This document shows positions 20,694 to 31,500 of a DNA stretch of 64,000 bases, one piece after another. The first letter of the stretch is position 1. Each line of letters starts with the position of its first letter. The notes under the pieces are model-generated. The model ran no database searches. It was not told the origin of the DNA and worked only from the letters and a program-made list of their open reading frames with translations. Origin of the DNA: Codonopsis lanceolata (Eukaryota > Streptophyta > Magnoliopsida > Asterales > Campanulaceae); contig CM028378.1 in assembly GCA_013146195.2 (NCBI GenBank), positions 9,229,350-9,293,349 of the forward strand, read 5' to 3'. The position numbers and the translations under genes are program-made.

Positions 20694-21930
20694 TGTTGAC
20701 CCTCATAGGTTCTAGATTTGGTTGAGTCATCCTCTGATTCTATTGTACAGTGGCTAATAGGTCTGCGTATCGGTTAGTGTGGCAATTGTCTTAGAATCAA
20801 GGTTGTTTAGAACTATTTAGTGTTAGTTACGCGCGGATCAGCAGGCTTCAACAGCAGCCTTGGAAGCACAGCTCGAACAGCAGACTTGGAAGTCTGCTCA
20901 AGCTCGAAAAATCAAGTCTAGCCAAAACTTGGAATTATGTCACATGACATCTAATTTAGATATTTTTGAAATATCTAGTCAAAATATCTTTATCGGATTT
21001 CACTCCAAAGAAGTCAACTATATATATACAAACAACTGTCCAGTCTGTCTCCAGAAACATGAAGTCTGAAGACATTACCTCTTTTGGCTAAGAAGACTTT
21101 CATAGCTATAACGCCTGCAACCTGAAACCTTACTCTATTCGGGAATGTCTTCTTTGCAAACAACGTATCTCGATGGCGTACGCATACATCCCCAGCGTCG
21201 AATTGCATTTAATGCAATAGAACGTTGGACACAGTCTCCTCTGTCTCAGTCCAACGGTCCAAAAGATCTCTCTGGTATTTATTCAAGTCTTGAAGATCCA
21301 AAAACATAACTCTTGCGCTAAAAAACATTCAAGCTCCATCTTCAACATTCTAGCATTCAAGAGATCAAAGGACAAGAACTAACACTTCACCAAACTTCCT
21401 GAAGCCGCAGAACTGCCATCCTTACTTCATTTATGCTTCATCTAGTTTGCTTTTAAAAACTGTTATTTACTTTAGCACGTGAGAGAACAATTAATCATTG
21501 ATTGTTTCTCTCACCATTATACACTTGGTTGAAAACTCATTTTGTACATGATCCATTAGAGATCTTACTTATATACCTAGTGGATAAACAAGTGCACCTT
21601 TCAAAATATAAAACTAACCACTTTGGTAGTGGACGTAGTACTATTCACAGTACGAACCACTTCTAAATTCTGAGTACTGTCTGATCTGTTTCTATCTTTT
21701 TATTATTCTGATGCTATGATTGCTCATCATAGGCTGCTTCTGAGTCTACGCTTTAAAGAAATCAACCTATCACCTTTCAGAAACTCTTCTGCTTTCCGCT
21801 GCCTTAACTATTCTCAAAACGCCTTAAGTTTTCTCCAAAGAAGTGTTTCGAAAAGTTTTTTATCAAAACATATCTAGGCTATTCAACCCCCCCCCCTCTA
21901 GCCTAGATTGAGCCTATTTCTGGACCAACA
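20694..21930 (+). repeat. Solo LTR, family S (copy 1)
   Basis: Ends are TGTTGACC and GGACCAACA, with a perfect 5-bp target duplication GATAC at 20689-20693 and 21931-21935. The last 60 bases carry CTAGGCTATTCAACCCCCCC followed by CTAGCCTAG. Such a box near the 3' end is seen in some plant copia (Sirevirus-like) LTRs, so that assignment is a suggestion only. No internal domain remains: recombination between two LTRs has left one. Two more copies are at 24283-25576 and 54813-56055. Confidence 0.88.
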
Positions 21931-22002
21931 GATACCATGTTAACCGTGCACTAAAAAAAGTCAAAGAAGATAACCCTTAATATCTTAGGATAATTATCCA
22001 TA

Positions 22003-23540
22003 GAGATAATTGCAAAAAAAAAAAAAAAAAACCTGGCCTATTTTATGTTTTGCAAAATTAACCTCATATATTGATTTTCATCATATTGAACCTCTACCTA
22101 TTTTCATTTTTGTAATTCAAACATGCAGTCAAAGAGGTATTAATTTTTTTAACGAGAAGCTGAGTTGCCAGCCATGTTAGCAGCTGATGTGGACATTGGT
22201 GGCATCCAACTATATTCCCGCTTTTTTCATTGCAAATTAAACTCTGTCGTTTTTTTGTCTTGCAAAAAGAACCTTGGTCAAACAAGTTGTTATTTCCCAC
22301 CATTTTTTATTACAAGTTAAACCTTGTGCATTGTTTTGACTTGCAAAATGAACCTTGGTCAAATTAGTTTTTAGCTCGCACCTTTTTTATTACAAAGTAA
22401 ACCTTGTATATTTTTTGTTTTGCAATATAAACCTTGAGAGAAAACCAAATTTTGGCTATATACCCATTCCATTCTAAAAAAAATCATCTCATTCTCGAAC
22501 AATTCATTCCATTAATTATATTTGTTATTTCACGATGAACATACTTCGCTTTCATTGTGGAAGGACGGCTGTCTTGCGAACATTATGGACCGATCAAAAT
22601 CCAGGAATGAGGTTCTTGGGTTATGAAAGATATGGGGTAAGTTATTGATTTTTTAAAATTTTAATTTTCTAGAAAATTATTTTATTTATTTACTTGTTTT
22701 ATTTTTTCTGTTCTTGTAGCTAGAAGGGGGATGTCGATTTTTCCTCTGGTTTGATCATCCTCTAAAGGCAATTGAAGTGGAAACTAAAAAAAATAACAAA
22801 TATCTTTGATTTTATTTCGTGTTATCATTCGTGTTCAACCTCATCTTCATTTTAATTATAATTGGGCATGATTATCAGAGTATGGAAGTATTAAGAAATG
22901 GTTAGGGTTAATTTTATGGTATTGTACATTTTGTTGTACGTTGGACGTGTTAAAATGGAAACTTATTAAACCCCTAACGTATTCTCTTTATTTTGCCTAT
23001 TGAAAATGAATGAAATGTTTTTTTTTATATAAGCAATCCTCATGCATATATATATATAGGGCTCCATGGTCATTGAACAACCTTAGAAACCGCATTGCGC
23101 TCACTATTATTCACAATTCACTATACTCTCCAAGCGGGAAGGAAGAATTTGGTCGTGATGAATAAAACCCTAGAAATCGGTCTCCTTCTCTCTCCAATCG
23201 CCAAAACTGATTCAATTAGAGCTAGGAAATTAATTTTAATTGATAACGTGATACGTAGTATGTAAAATCTGATTTTCTGCAAGGTTCATCTTGCAAAACG
23301 AAAAAATTTATAAGGTTTAATTTGTAATATAAATGGCAGGATATAAAATCTAATTTGACCAAGGTTCTTTTTGCAAGACAAAAAAATGTACATAGTTTAA
23401 TTTGCGATGAAAAAAGTGGAAAATATAAGTTGGATGCCACCAGTGTCCACGTCAGTTGCCAACATGGCAGCCAACTTAGTTTCCCGTTAAAAAAATTAAC
23501 ACCTCTTTGACGGAAGGTTTGAATTGCACCCTTTTTTCCC
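22003..23540. mobile_element. Mutator-like element with long inverted repeats carrying a GRF gene piece
   Basis: 22110-22300 is inverted at 23340-23515. Shared blocks include CAAAGAGGT, GTTAATTTTTTTAACG, TGGCATCCAACT and TCTTGCAAAAAGAACCTTGG. Further inside, GCAAATTAAAC and GTTTTGCAA recur on both sides. The outer limits are uncertain: the left arm may start near 22003 (GATAATTGCAAAAA) and the right arm fades after 23540. I found no clean 9-bp duplication. The class is inferred from TIR length and the captured gene inside. Confidence 0.6.
22535..22809 (+). CDS. Small GRF-type zinc-finger protein inside a Mutator-like element
   Basis: Two exons, 22535-22636 and 22720-22809, join with GT-AG borders in phase to 63 residues plus stop. 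The sequence keeps the GRF core: HCGRTAVLRTLWTD, NPGMRFLGYERYG, then GGCRFFLWFDHPL. GRF fingers bind single-stranded DNA or RNA, and short plant GRF proteins are often linked to transposons. Two of the usual zinc ligands look lost: the first Cys of CxCG, and the Cys after RFLG, which is Tyr here. It may be a decaying captured copy, or a product of the element itself. Confidence 0.6.
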
Positions 23541-24063
23541 CAAATATTTTTCCTTCAATTCTACCTTCCTGGGTGCAAATGAAAGATAAAAATACCCTTC
23601 GTACAGTCCATCCGTTAATCCACGTCAACATGTTCATTACAAAATTTGATGAGGTGTTGACGACAAGGACCACATCGCACTCAATTACTGAGTACATTGG
23701 TCATATTTGAGATATTGTAATGTGATTGGTCAAATCGATTACCTTCGAATAGTATGTAGTTATTTGGATAATTTTCCCTAATATCTTCTTATCAATCCCA
23801 AGAATTCAAGTCAAAGGAAAACATCATCATCTCGACCGAAACTAATCGAATTGAGTTAAGAATTCAAAGTAATTGAACTACGAATGCATGCCTAAGATTT
23901 ATATCCTACAGTGGTTAGAAAGTGATATTGGTTTTACTTTTACCATTGGAGATATTAATATTATTAATTATTAAATTACTAAAAATCTTGAAAAGTTTAA
24001 CACATCATATCATTGTTTCTTAGTAATTATATTTGAGATTAATACCCCATATTATAATGATAG
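23541..24063. other. Non-coding stretch between transposons
   Basis: No gene recognised. The frame at 23507-23710 is an accidental extension out of the inverted repeat. Confidence 0.45.
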
Positions 24064-24282
24064 TTTTTAGCTGGCCAAAATACGAAACCCCCCCCCCCAA
24101 AGTTTCCACCCAATCCCATAGTGGTATTCAACCTAAGGTTTGTGTCAAACTCATACCTAACGTTGCAAATCGTCCCATTTTGCACCATCAGTCAGACGGT
24201 CGTTTCAATTGGAACGTTAAATAGCACGTGCAAGGTAAAATAGACATTTCCATTGAGTGACAACTTTTGGCCTTGAAATCAC

Positions 24283-25576
24283 TGTTAGTCCCGAATGGCA
24301 CAATACTAGGCTAGACAGGGGGGTTGAATAGCCTAGTAACACTTTAAAACTTCTCGAAGATTTCCTTAAGTGTGAATACAAATAGCTATAAGCAAAGCTG
24401 TAGCAGCGGAAATAACATAGGAAGTACATATTAAGTCTGCTGGTAAGCACTACCAGTAGACTTGACAGATCCTCTAAGTTTAATGCTAGTAGGTTAAGAT
24501 AAGAAAAGATGAACAGATAATGAAGTAATCAAACATGAATAAAGTACTAAAAGATTTTGAGATGGTTCGTACTATAAAGAGTACTACGTCACCATCATAG
24601 CAGCCAACCTTGAATTTGAAAAGTGTATTATGTTTTCCACTAGTTCTATTACAGAAATCTTTAATGGATCGTGTACAAAATATTTTACTGGTGTTTGGTG
24701 GGGGAAGTGAATATCAGGAAAACAAAATATTCATTTGTGCTAAAGAACAATTAGTGTAAGCAACAATTAAAAAAGTAATGAATGTAAATAATTGTGTAGT
24801 CTTTTTGTTGTTGTTGAGGATTTCGCTGATCAGTTAAGGATCTCGTGAATGCACTGAAAGTAAGAACTTGTAAGTTATTGAATAGTTTCAGAACATTAAG
24901 TTATTCATCTTCAATGATAGAATTTATATGAGAGGATCCTTGAGACCGTTGTGGAAGAAGATAAGAGTAACAACTCTATTTGGAAGCATTTAATACTAAG
25001 AGCTGTTAGACTGAATCTCTATCACAACTGAGTCTTATCAAGCATGTGAGACGGAGTAAGTACTGCGGAAAGTAGCTGGAAGTTGAAAGAAGTTCTGACT
25101 TACAAGAGTTGGTACGGTTTGTCATTTCCTCAGAGAGTGGTGTGTTAGATTGTCCATCCATTATGTCTCACTGTTTCGCAATCATAAAACAAAGTCTTAT
25201 TTTCTTTCAAACATGTGCGAAAGAGAAGCTTCTTCAAAAGGTCAACTAGGAGGATATATTTCAAACAGATATATCTGAAATAGTAATTCTTTGTGAATCT
25301 GACACATCTTGATTTAGATATGATTGTTGAGACTTTAGCTACTACGTCACAAGCGGATGAAGTCTACTGGTGAGGTATGCTGGCAAAGTGTTGAGTGTTT
25401 ATCCTGAAGTCTGTTGATGATGCTTATTGAACATCGAAATCTAACTAAACTGATCTAAAGACTAAATTTTATACAAAGTTGTCACGCTAACTTATACGCA
25501 ACCCACTTGATCACTAAATATAAAACTTAAGTAATGAATAAGAACGTGCAAATCTAAAATACAATAAGAATCAACA
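24283..25576 (-). repeat. Solo LTR, family S (copy 2), nested in the MULE
   Basis: In inverse orientation the LTR runs from TGTTGATTC (25576) to GGACTAACA (24283). The target duplication differs by one base (ATCAC at 24278-24282, ATTAC at 25577-25581). It shares the CTAGGCTATTCAACCCCCC box and the GTTGCGTATAAGTTAGCGTG block with the other copies. It is younger than the MULE it split. Confidence 0.82.
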
Positions 25577-25734
25577 ATTACTACTAACCCATGTGCTCAC
25601 AATACTTTTTCTGTGCCCACATCTTCCCTCAAACGATTGGAGTGTGTGCGTGAGATACACTTCTCTCATCCCTTCCGTCCCCAATGAGTACTGCCTCCCT
25701 TTCCTTCTCCGCCAACATCCTCCCTCAACGGCTA

Positions 25735-25890
25735 ACTCTTAGGAGAGGTCTCAACCCAAACGTACCAGAATACGAGTCCACTTAATGTTCTTCTTTGCCA
25801 TAGTATCTTCGTCCACCGTAATGAAGTCCCCGCACTTCTGACCAATTTCGAAGAATGCAGCCTTCCCCTACAAGTGCAGTGGTAAGCCCA
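25735..25890 (-). pseudogene. LINE ORF1-like DUF4283 domain fragment
   Basis: On the minus strand the sequence reads GLPLHL, a stop, then FFEIGQKCGDFITVDEDT and IKWTRILVRL. This is the conserved second half of the DUF4283 domain found in plant LINE ORF1 and related zinc-knuckle proteins (family form GLPLHLW, IG..CGGF..VDE.T, ARILVK). It is short and broken, captured in the MULE. Confidence 0.65.
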
Positions 25891-26004
25891 TCGCTCAAAT
25901 CCATGTTTCACAAGGTTTTCAATCATCCCTAATTGTCGTAGATCTGATGGGAATTCGTTGTTTGATTTGTAGATCTGATGAGAATTTGTTGTTTGATTTA
26001 TAGA

Positions 26005-26365
26005 TTATTAACGGTCGGGAGATAGGAAGATTTAGAGGATTCAGATTTGTGATTTTCAAGGATGAGCAGTCAATGAGGGGGATGAATGGTCAGAGCCTTG
26101 ATGGACGTAACATCACAGTCAACGAGGCACAATCTCGGGGTAGCAGCGGTGGTAGGGGAGGCGGCGACTTTAGAAGTAGTGGTGGGGTGGATACGATGGA
26201 GACGACCGACGTGATAGAAGTGAATATGGCGGCAGTGGTTATGGTGGTAGTAGCGGTAGGGGGTATAGAGGTGGAGATTAACGTGACCGTGGGTATGGTG
26301 ATGGTCGATCGAGGTACTCCAATGGAGGTGGTGCTTCAGATGGTGACCGGTGGAATTAAGGATTA
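26005..26365 (+). pseudogene. Captured glycine-rich RNA-binding protein (GRP7/8-type) fragment
   Basis: Starting at INGREIGRFRGF near 26008, the translation gives the end of an RRM: FKDEQSMRGMNGQSLDGR then NITVNEAQSRGSS, lacking a few residues before GMNGQ. The glycine-rich tail follows, but frameshifts turn most of it into other residues; in the correct frame GGYGG, YGGSGYGG and SDGDRWN can still be read up to the stop. Plant GRP7-like proteins bind RNA and act in cold and circadian responses. The N-terminal half is absent. It lies in the MULE, so it is a transduplicated exon. Confidence 0.82.
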
Positions 26366-26868
26366 GTTGTGCCGGGTTTCCATTTTGGAGATAGAATTAT
26401 TACATTTTGGAGGAGGCTGCGAGAGACGTACAAACTAAACAAAAAAAAAAAAGAAAAAATGACTATTTTACCCTCACGTGCTATTTAAGGTTCCAATTGA
26501 AACAGTCGTCTGCTGAAGGTGCAAAATGGGACGATCTGCAACGTCAGGTATGAGTTTAGCACAAACCTTAGGCTAGGTACTACTATGAGATTAGGTGGAA
26601 ACTTTAAGGGGGTTTTCGTATTTTGGCCTTTTTAACTAATTGCAAGAAGATGAAAATCAAAATTCACATTGAGTTGGAGGCTTGAAGAGCCAAATTCAAT
26701 CAAAAGAGTATAATGTGTCACTTTGATGGTTGTCTTCACCAACTTAAATATAATTACATGGATTTGACGATAATATAAATAATGCAAAAGTTTTTTTATA
26801 CAAATCAAGGCTTAAAATTAAGGTCTCAAACATACCTTAATTTTAAACATATACTACTAGCCTAGTTC

Positions 26869-27135
26869 AATTGGTACTACTCATTTTTCTTAACGGAGAG
26901 ATTGTGTGTTCAAATCCTGCTAGAGACATCTTGAACCTTACAATTTTCAATAAAAAATTCGGGTATTCAAGTTTTTTCAGAAGCAACATTGTTATTCAAG
27001 CCTTACCCAAATGCCTCATTTAGTTGATCGCTTATCTTAATGAAGAGGTCGAGTATTCAAGTCTTACCAGAGGCACTTTGATACATCACTATTCTCAACT
27101 GAGAGGTCGGGTGTTCAAAGCCTCACCAGAAAAAC
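26869..27135 (+). repeat. tRNA-like SINE with repeated B-box segments
   Basis: Near 26878 TAGTTCAATTGG resembles a pol III A box, and near 26917 GTGTTCAAATCCTGC a B box, about 40 bases apart as in tRNA-derived SINEs. Three more B-box-like segments follow at about 26960, 27052 and 27108 (GGTATTCAAG, GAGTATTCAAGTC, GGGTGTTCAAAGC), each with a downstream CAGA. The block looks like one SINE plus partial tandem copies of its 3' half. Confidence 0.5.
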
Positions 27136-28563
27136 ACTATTTGTTCTAGTCACACCAAAGACATCATATATCTATAATTGTTGTCTTTCAAAGCATTAAA
27201 CTAATAAAAAAATAAGGATTGGAGTAAGGTCTATGTCCCCTCCAACCTTTAAAAAAAGAGCATTTTAAAGATAATAGTTGAGATGCTTGATCCAAAGCAT
27301 ATACTTCCTCCGTCAAAAAGAAACGATAGTTCATTTTTCTTTTTTATTTGTTCCAAAACATAATCGTATTTCTAAATAATGATACAAATATAGCATAAAT
27401 TTTCGAATATACAAGCACGTAAAACAATATTCTTTAACAAAAATGACTTATCAAATAAGACTATTTTCTTAGTAAAGAATATTAATTTATTTATCGTAGC
27501 AAATGGAATACTACTTTTATGTCGTAGTGTGTAGGCAGAGGTTGTGCATTGGTGACCCTCATGTTGGCTATTGCTCAAATGAGCAGTTAAGTAAATGCTC
27601 AATTGAAAACATTTCTTTTTTTTTTTTTCTTAAAGGCATGGGAAGGATCGAACCCGCACGAAACCAATTGAAAACATACGTGTAAATAACCGGGATATAA
27701 ATGAACATAGATACTCATTTAACCATTAAAAAAATTTGATAGACAAAACCAACATCACAAAAAATCTATGGTGGTGGTCGCCAAAGTTTGTCGCTGGCAG
27801 TGGTGGCGATCGCTTGAGATTGTCGTTAACAGTAGCGGTCACCGTAGATTGTCGTCGAAGGCAACGGTGGCCGCCGGAGATTGTTTACTCATATCCACAT
27901 AAACCCATGTAAATTAAATATTAATTATTATATGAACGTCTATTTATGCCCAAGTAAGCCTATATGAGTTATTAACTAATGGACAATCATGGGCATGCCC
28001 ATTTTTTTCCCACTTACCCGTAAACCACAATATATGCAGTTATGCACCTATACTCGTTAGTTTGTAGTAGACATAGGTAAAACTTGCGACCTCTATGTAT
28101 ATGCAAACAAATTCTTTGAAAAAAAAAATCTTTTTGATTTAAGAAAATCCTTTGATTTATAATATGCAAGATTTAGTCATAATTTTCCATCTCAATTTAT
28201 CTAGTGTGGTTGAGGTTTACGCTAATTAACATGCATGTAAAACCACAGTTCAACCAATTGCATGTTTAATTTCATAAATTAAAGATTATTTTATTTAAAA
28301 AAATATAAATTATAATTTAGAGGCGTAAAGACTGGTAACATAAACGTGGCAGTTGATGGTTGGATGTGGACCCAGGGTTCCCACGGGAAAACTCTAGACG
28401 AAATCTGGAATTGAATGTTTCATTGCAGCAGCCAAGAAATTGGAACAAATTTAGCATGTGAAAAGAGTAAGAGAATAGTGGTATCAAAGTTTTATCACAT
28501 TTAAATATAATCCAAGAGAATTGTAACCCTAGTTTTGAGGAGGAGAAATGGAGAATGTGAAGT
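27136..28563. other. Non-coding region downstream of the hydrolase gene
   Basis: No gene recognised. A possible minus-strand SINE fragment with a B box (GGGTTCGATCC on the minus strand) is at 27609-27670 after a T run. A one-sided Stowaway-like end (CTTCCTCCGTC) is at 27306. The GC-richer patch 27770-27890 repeats GATTGTCGT. The hydrolase 3' untranslated region should lie just below 28564. Confidence 0.4.
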
Positions 28564-31500
28564 CTACAGAGTTAGTGGCACCGGCACGCGAAGTCCATCA
28601 TAGCTGAGCTCAACATCAAGACCTTCAGTATCCTTCAATTTCATTAGACCTTGGCTTACTTCTTCATGATCCATCAGATGCATCATACCTTACCAATATA
28701 ATATCCAAAATAAATTCTCTCTAATTCTAATTCAACTCTTATCTATCTACTGGTGAGGCCTGAGGGAAGAAGACATACCAGTGAAAAGTGTTTTTTTTGG
28801 TTGGATTTTTCTAACTTCCTCCAGGGCCTGGAATACAAGTAGCCGTGATGAATATAAGAAACTTAAACTGAATATATAACGCGAGATTATTAGCATATTC
28901 AATATATAACAAGAGTTGACCCTTGGAAGCCCAAAGTGTGTTGCAGAAGATCGATCTGGCCTCAAGGCATCCTGACATTACAAATGTATGTGCAAATAAC
29001 AGTCAGCATGCATAACTCTGTCTCTGTGTGTGAGAGCCGAGAGGGCAGGGACTAGGGAGACTGGCCTTACCATAATGAGCAGTTCACAATCCTTCAGAAG
29101 TGGATACGTTTCTTCAGGTATTTCGCTCACATCACTGCAATGCATGAAGAAAGGATTAGCCTTGAGAGAGATCCACAAAAATGACAACTTAATTCACAAA
29201 CACGGATTTATGGAAAGTGACAGGGATCCAGACTTTTTTGTCGAAATTCTCAACCCAATCTAGGTGGCAAGCATGTAATAGGCTACAACCTACAAGGTGA
29301 CATCACATGTCAATTGTCAGGTGATGTGATATTTAACCAATCACATGCTTGCCACTTATATTGGGATGAGGAATAGGGATATCACTACTCCAGATTTATT
29401 ATGTTTACCTAATGTAACAAGTATTGCCAAAACGAAAACCCAGGGAGCGATAGTTCTGGCCATGCCACACTGGTAGAGGAGTAAACTGAAAGCACAACAG
29501 ATACAAAATAAAACGATAGGGCACCAGAAAAATCCTATAGCAGATATCGGTTTTATAGAAAATGTGCATTCACCTTTGAGAGTCCTACAATCACTGAACT
29601 TAACAACCAATACCGACCATATTGCTAGATTTACACCTAGTTCCTAATTCAACACACAAAGATCTACCCAGATAAAATAGTAACAGCCAACAGTTTTTTT
29701 GTAACAAAGGTATACTCACAAAGACCCGCCCACATGCACAAACACTCAAACGAAGATTTCAATATGATTTCAATTACTCCACGGACACCACAATGCTTGA
29801 CTAATATGTGAAACATAAGAGATTTTTAAATAAAAGATTAAGGAAAGAGGAAGATTCAGACCTTGAGATCATGGACAACAAATGGTTTCTCCTCTATAAT
29901 ATCAAATTTCAACTCTGAGACAGCAGCTCCAGGTATGATAGCACTTGTATCTACTAAATAATAATGAGTTTTTTTCATCACCTGAAATTTTTAATTATTA
30001 GTTGAATAAACTGGTATTTTCTAGCAAACTTGACACAGAAATAACAGTTGCCCAAACTATGATCTTTGAATTTAAGCAAGAGTGATTTACATAATACCCA
30101 TAATAGAAAACCATTCATAATACTCTCTCATAACAGATCAGAGACTACATAAAGGGAGTTCTAGTCTAAATAAGATATAATGTGCCGTCGCCATAACCAG
30201 TGATAAAACACAATTCGCTAGAGTTACTTTACTTATACTCTCAGGTCAGTAAACAATTAAAATCTATGTTTATTACTATATGATAAAATGCACTGGTCGT
30301 CCATGCACTTTTCCGTAATAGCGAAAATTGTTCCTTAGCTCTCCTATCGTGTTTTTTCTTTCCTGTACAATTTTCTATGCCCTCAGACCGTCCCTCGGTC
30401 CAATTTTTTTTTTTTGTAAAATGCTCGTTATCTTTGACATGTGACATTCGCATGACACGAACTAAAGTTACTTTTCTTACCAAGTTTCACTTCTCTCCTC
30501 TGTCTTCGTCTCTTTCACGTGCACACACACAAACGCACAAAAACCCCCACCATCTTGTTCACCAATCTCCAAGACCTTCAACCACCGCTGCTATGGCAGA
30601 AAGTGATAACCTAAAAGATCATTGCATTTATTTGTGTGGGTGTGTATATATATACGTACACGATCTGCTAGATCTGAACAAGGGGATGCCAATGTTTGTT
30701 GTTGAGGTGGGTTTGGTGTAAGTTTTGGGTTGTTCAAGCGGTGGCTGGTGGTGGAGTTGGGGTTTTGATGGTGTGGAGTTGTGCAAAACTAGAACTTTAG
30801 TTGTGTGTGTGTGTGTGTGAAACAGTGAAAGAGAGGGGTGATGGGAAGAGCAGAAGAGCTTTGGACAATTTGGATGTTTGGTGGTAGGTGGCCATGATGT
30901 GCCAATTCTTCAATCGCTTCCATTGATCCCTAAATCAAAATGGACGATAGTTTGAAGAAATCAAAATTGAAGCTGAAGACGAATCAAATAAGAGGGGGGG
31001 AGATGCCAAAGCAGGTGGCGTGGATGAATGGAGCCACCGGAGTATTTTGTCGATGGGGGATGAGGCGTTGCACACAGAGAGAGAGAGAAACTGATGAAAT
31101 TATAAAAATTAATTAATTAATTAATTACAAAATTGCTTTTAGTTACTTTCATAAATAAAGTAAAGATGGGTATTTCAGTCTTTCTCAAAAAGGAAGTGTG
31201 CACCGACTTAATATCCCTAAAAATACATCAGATGAAATGCACATGTTAAAGATAACACCAACTTAATAGAAAAATGGGACGAAGGGACGGTCCAAGGGCA
31301 TAGAGAATTGTACATGGACGAAAAAAAAAGATAGCATAGTAAAAGGACGATTTTTCACTATTACGGAAAAGTGCAGGGATTACTGGTGCATTTTATCCAT
31401 TACTATATCAAGGAACACAGATTGTTAGGTAGGCATAACAAGAGGACAAATATGGCACAAGTTATCATGGTATGCTAGGGATGAAGCGTATATAGGTAAC

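Larger units (their letters stand above)
24073..26628. mobile_element. Pack-MULE carrying GRP and DUF4283 fragments
   Basis: TIRs start GGCCAAAATACG and include TTTCCACC and AATCCCATAG on the left, matched by the right arm 26450-26628. The 9-bp target duplication is nearly perfect: TTTTTAGCT (24064-24072) against TTTTTAACT (26629-26637). Each arm has one CACGTG (24225 and 26475). A solo LTR has inserted at 24283-25576. The rest of the interior holds a LINE ORF1-like piece on the minus strand and a glycine-rich RNA-binding protein piece on the plus strand, so two unrelated sources were captured. Confidence 0.88.
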
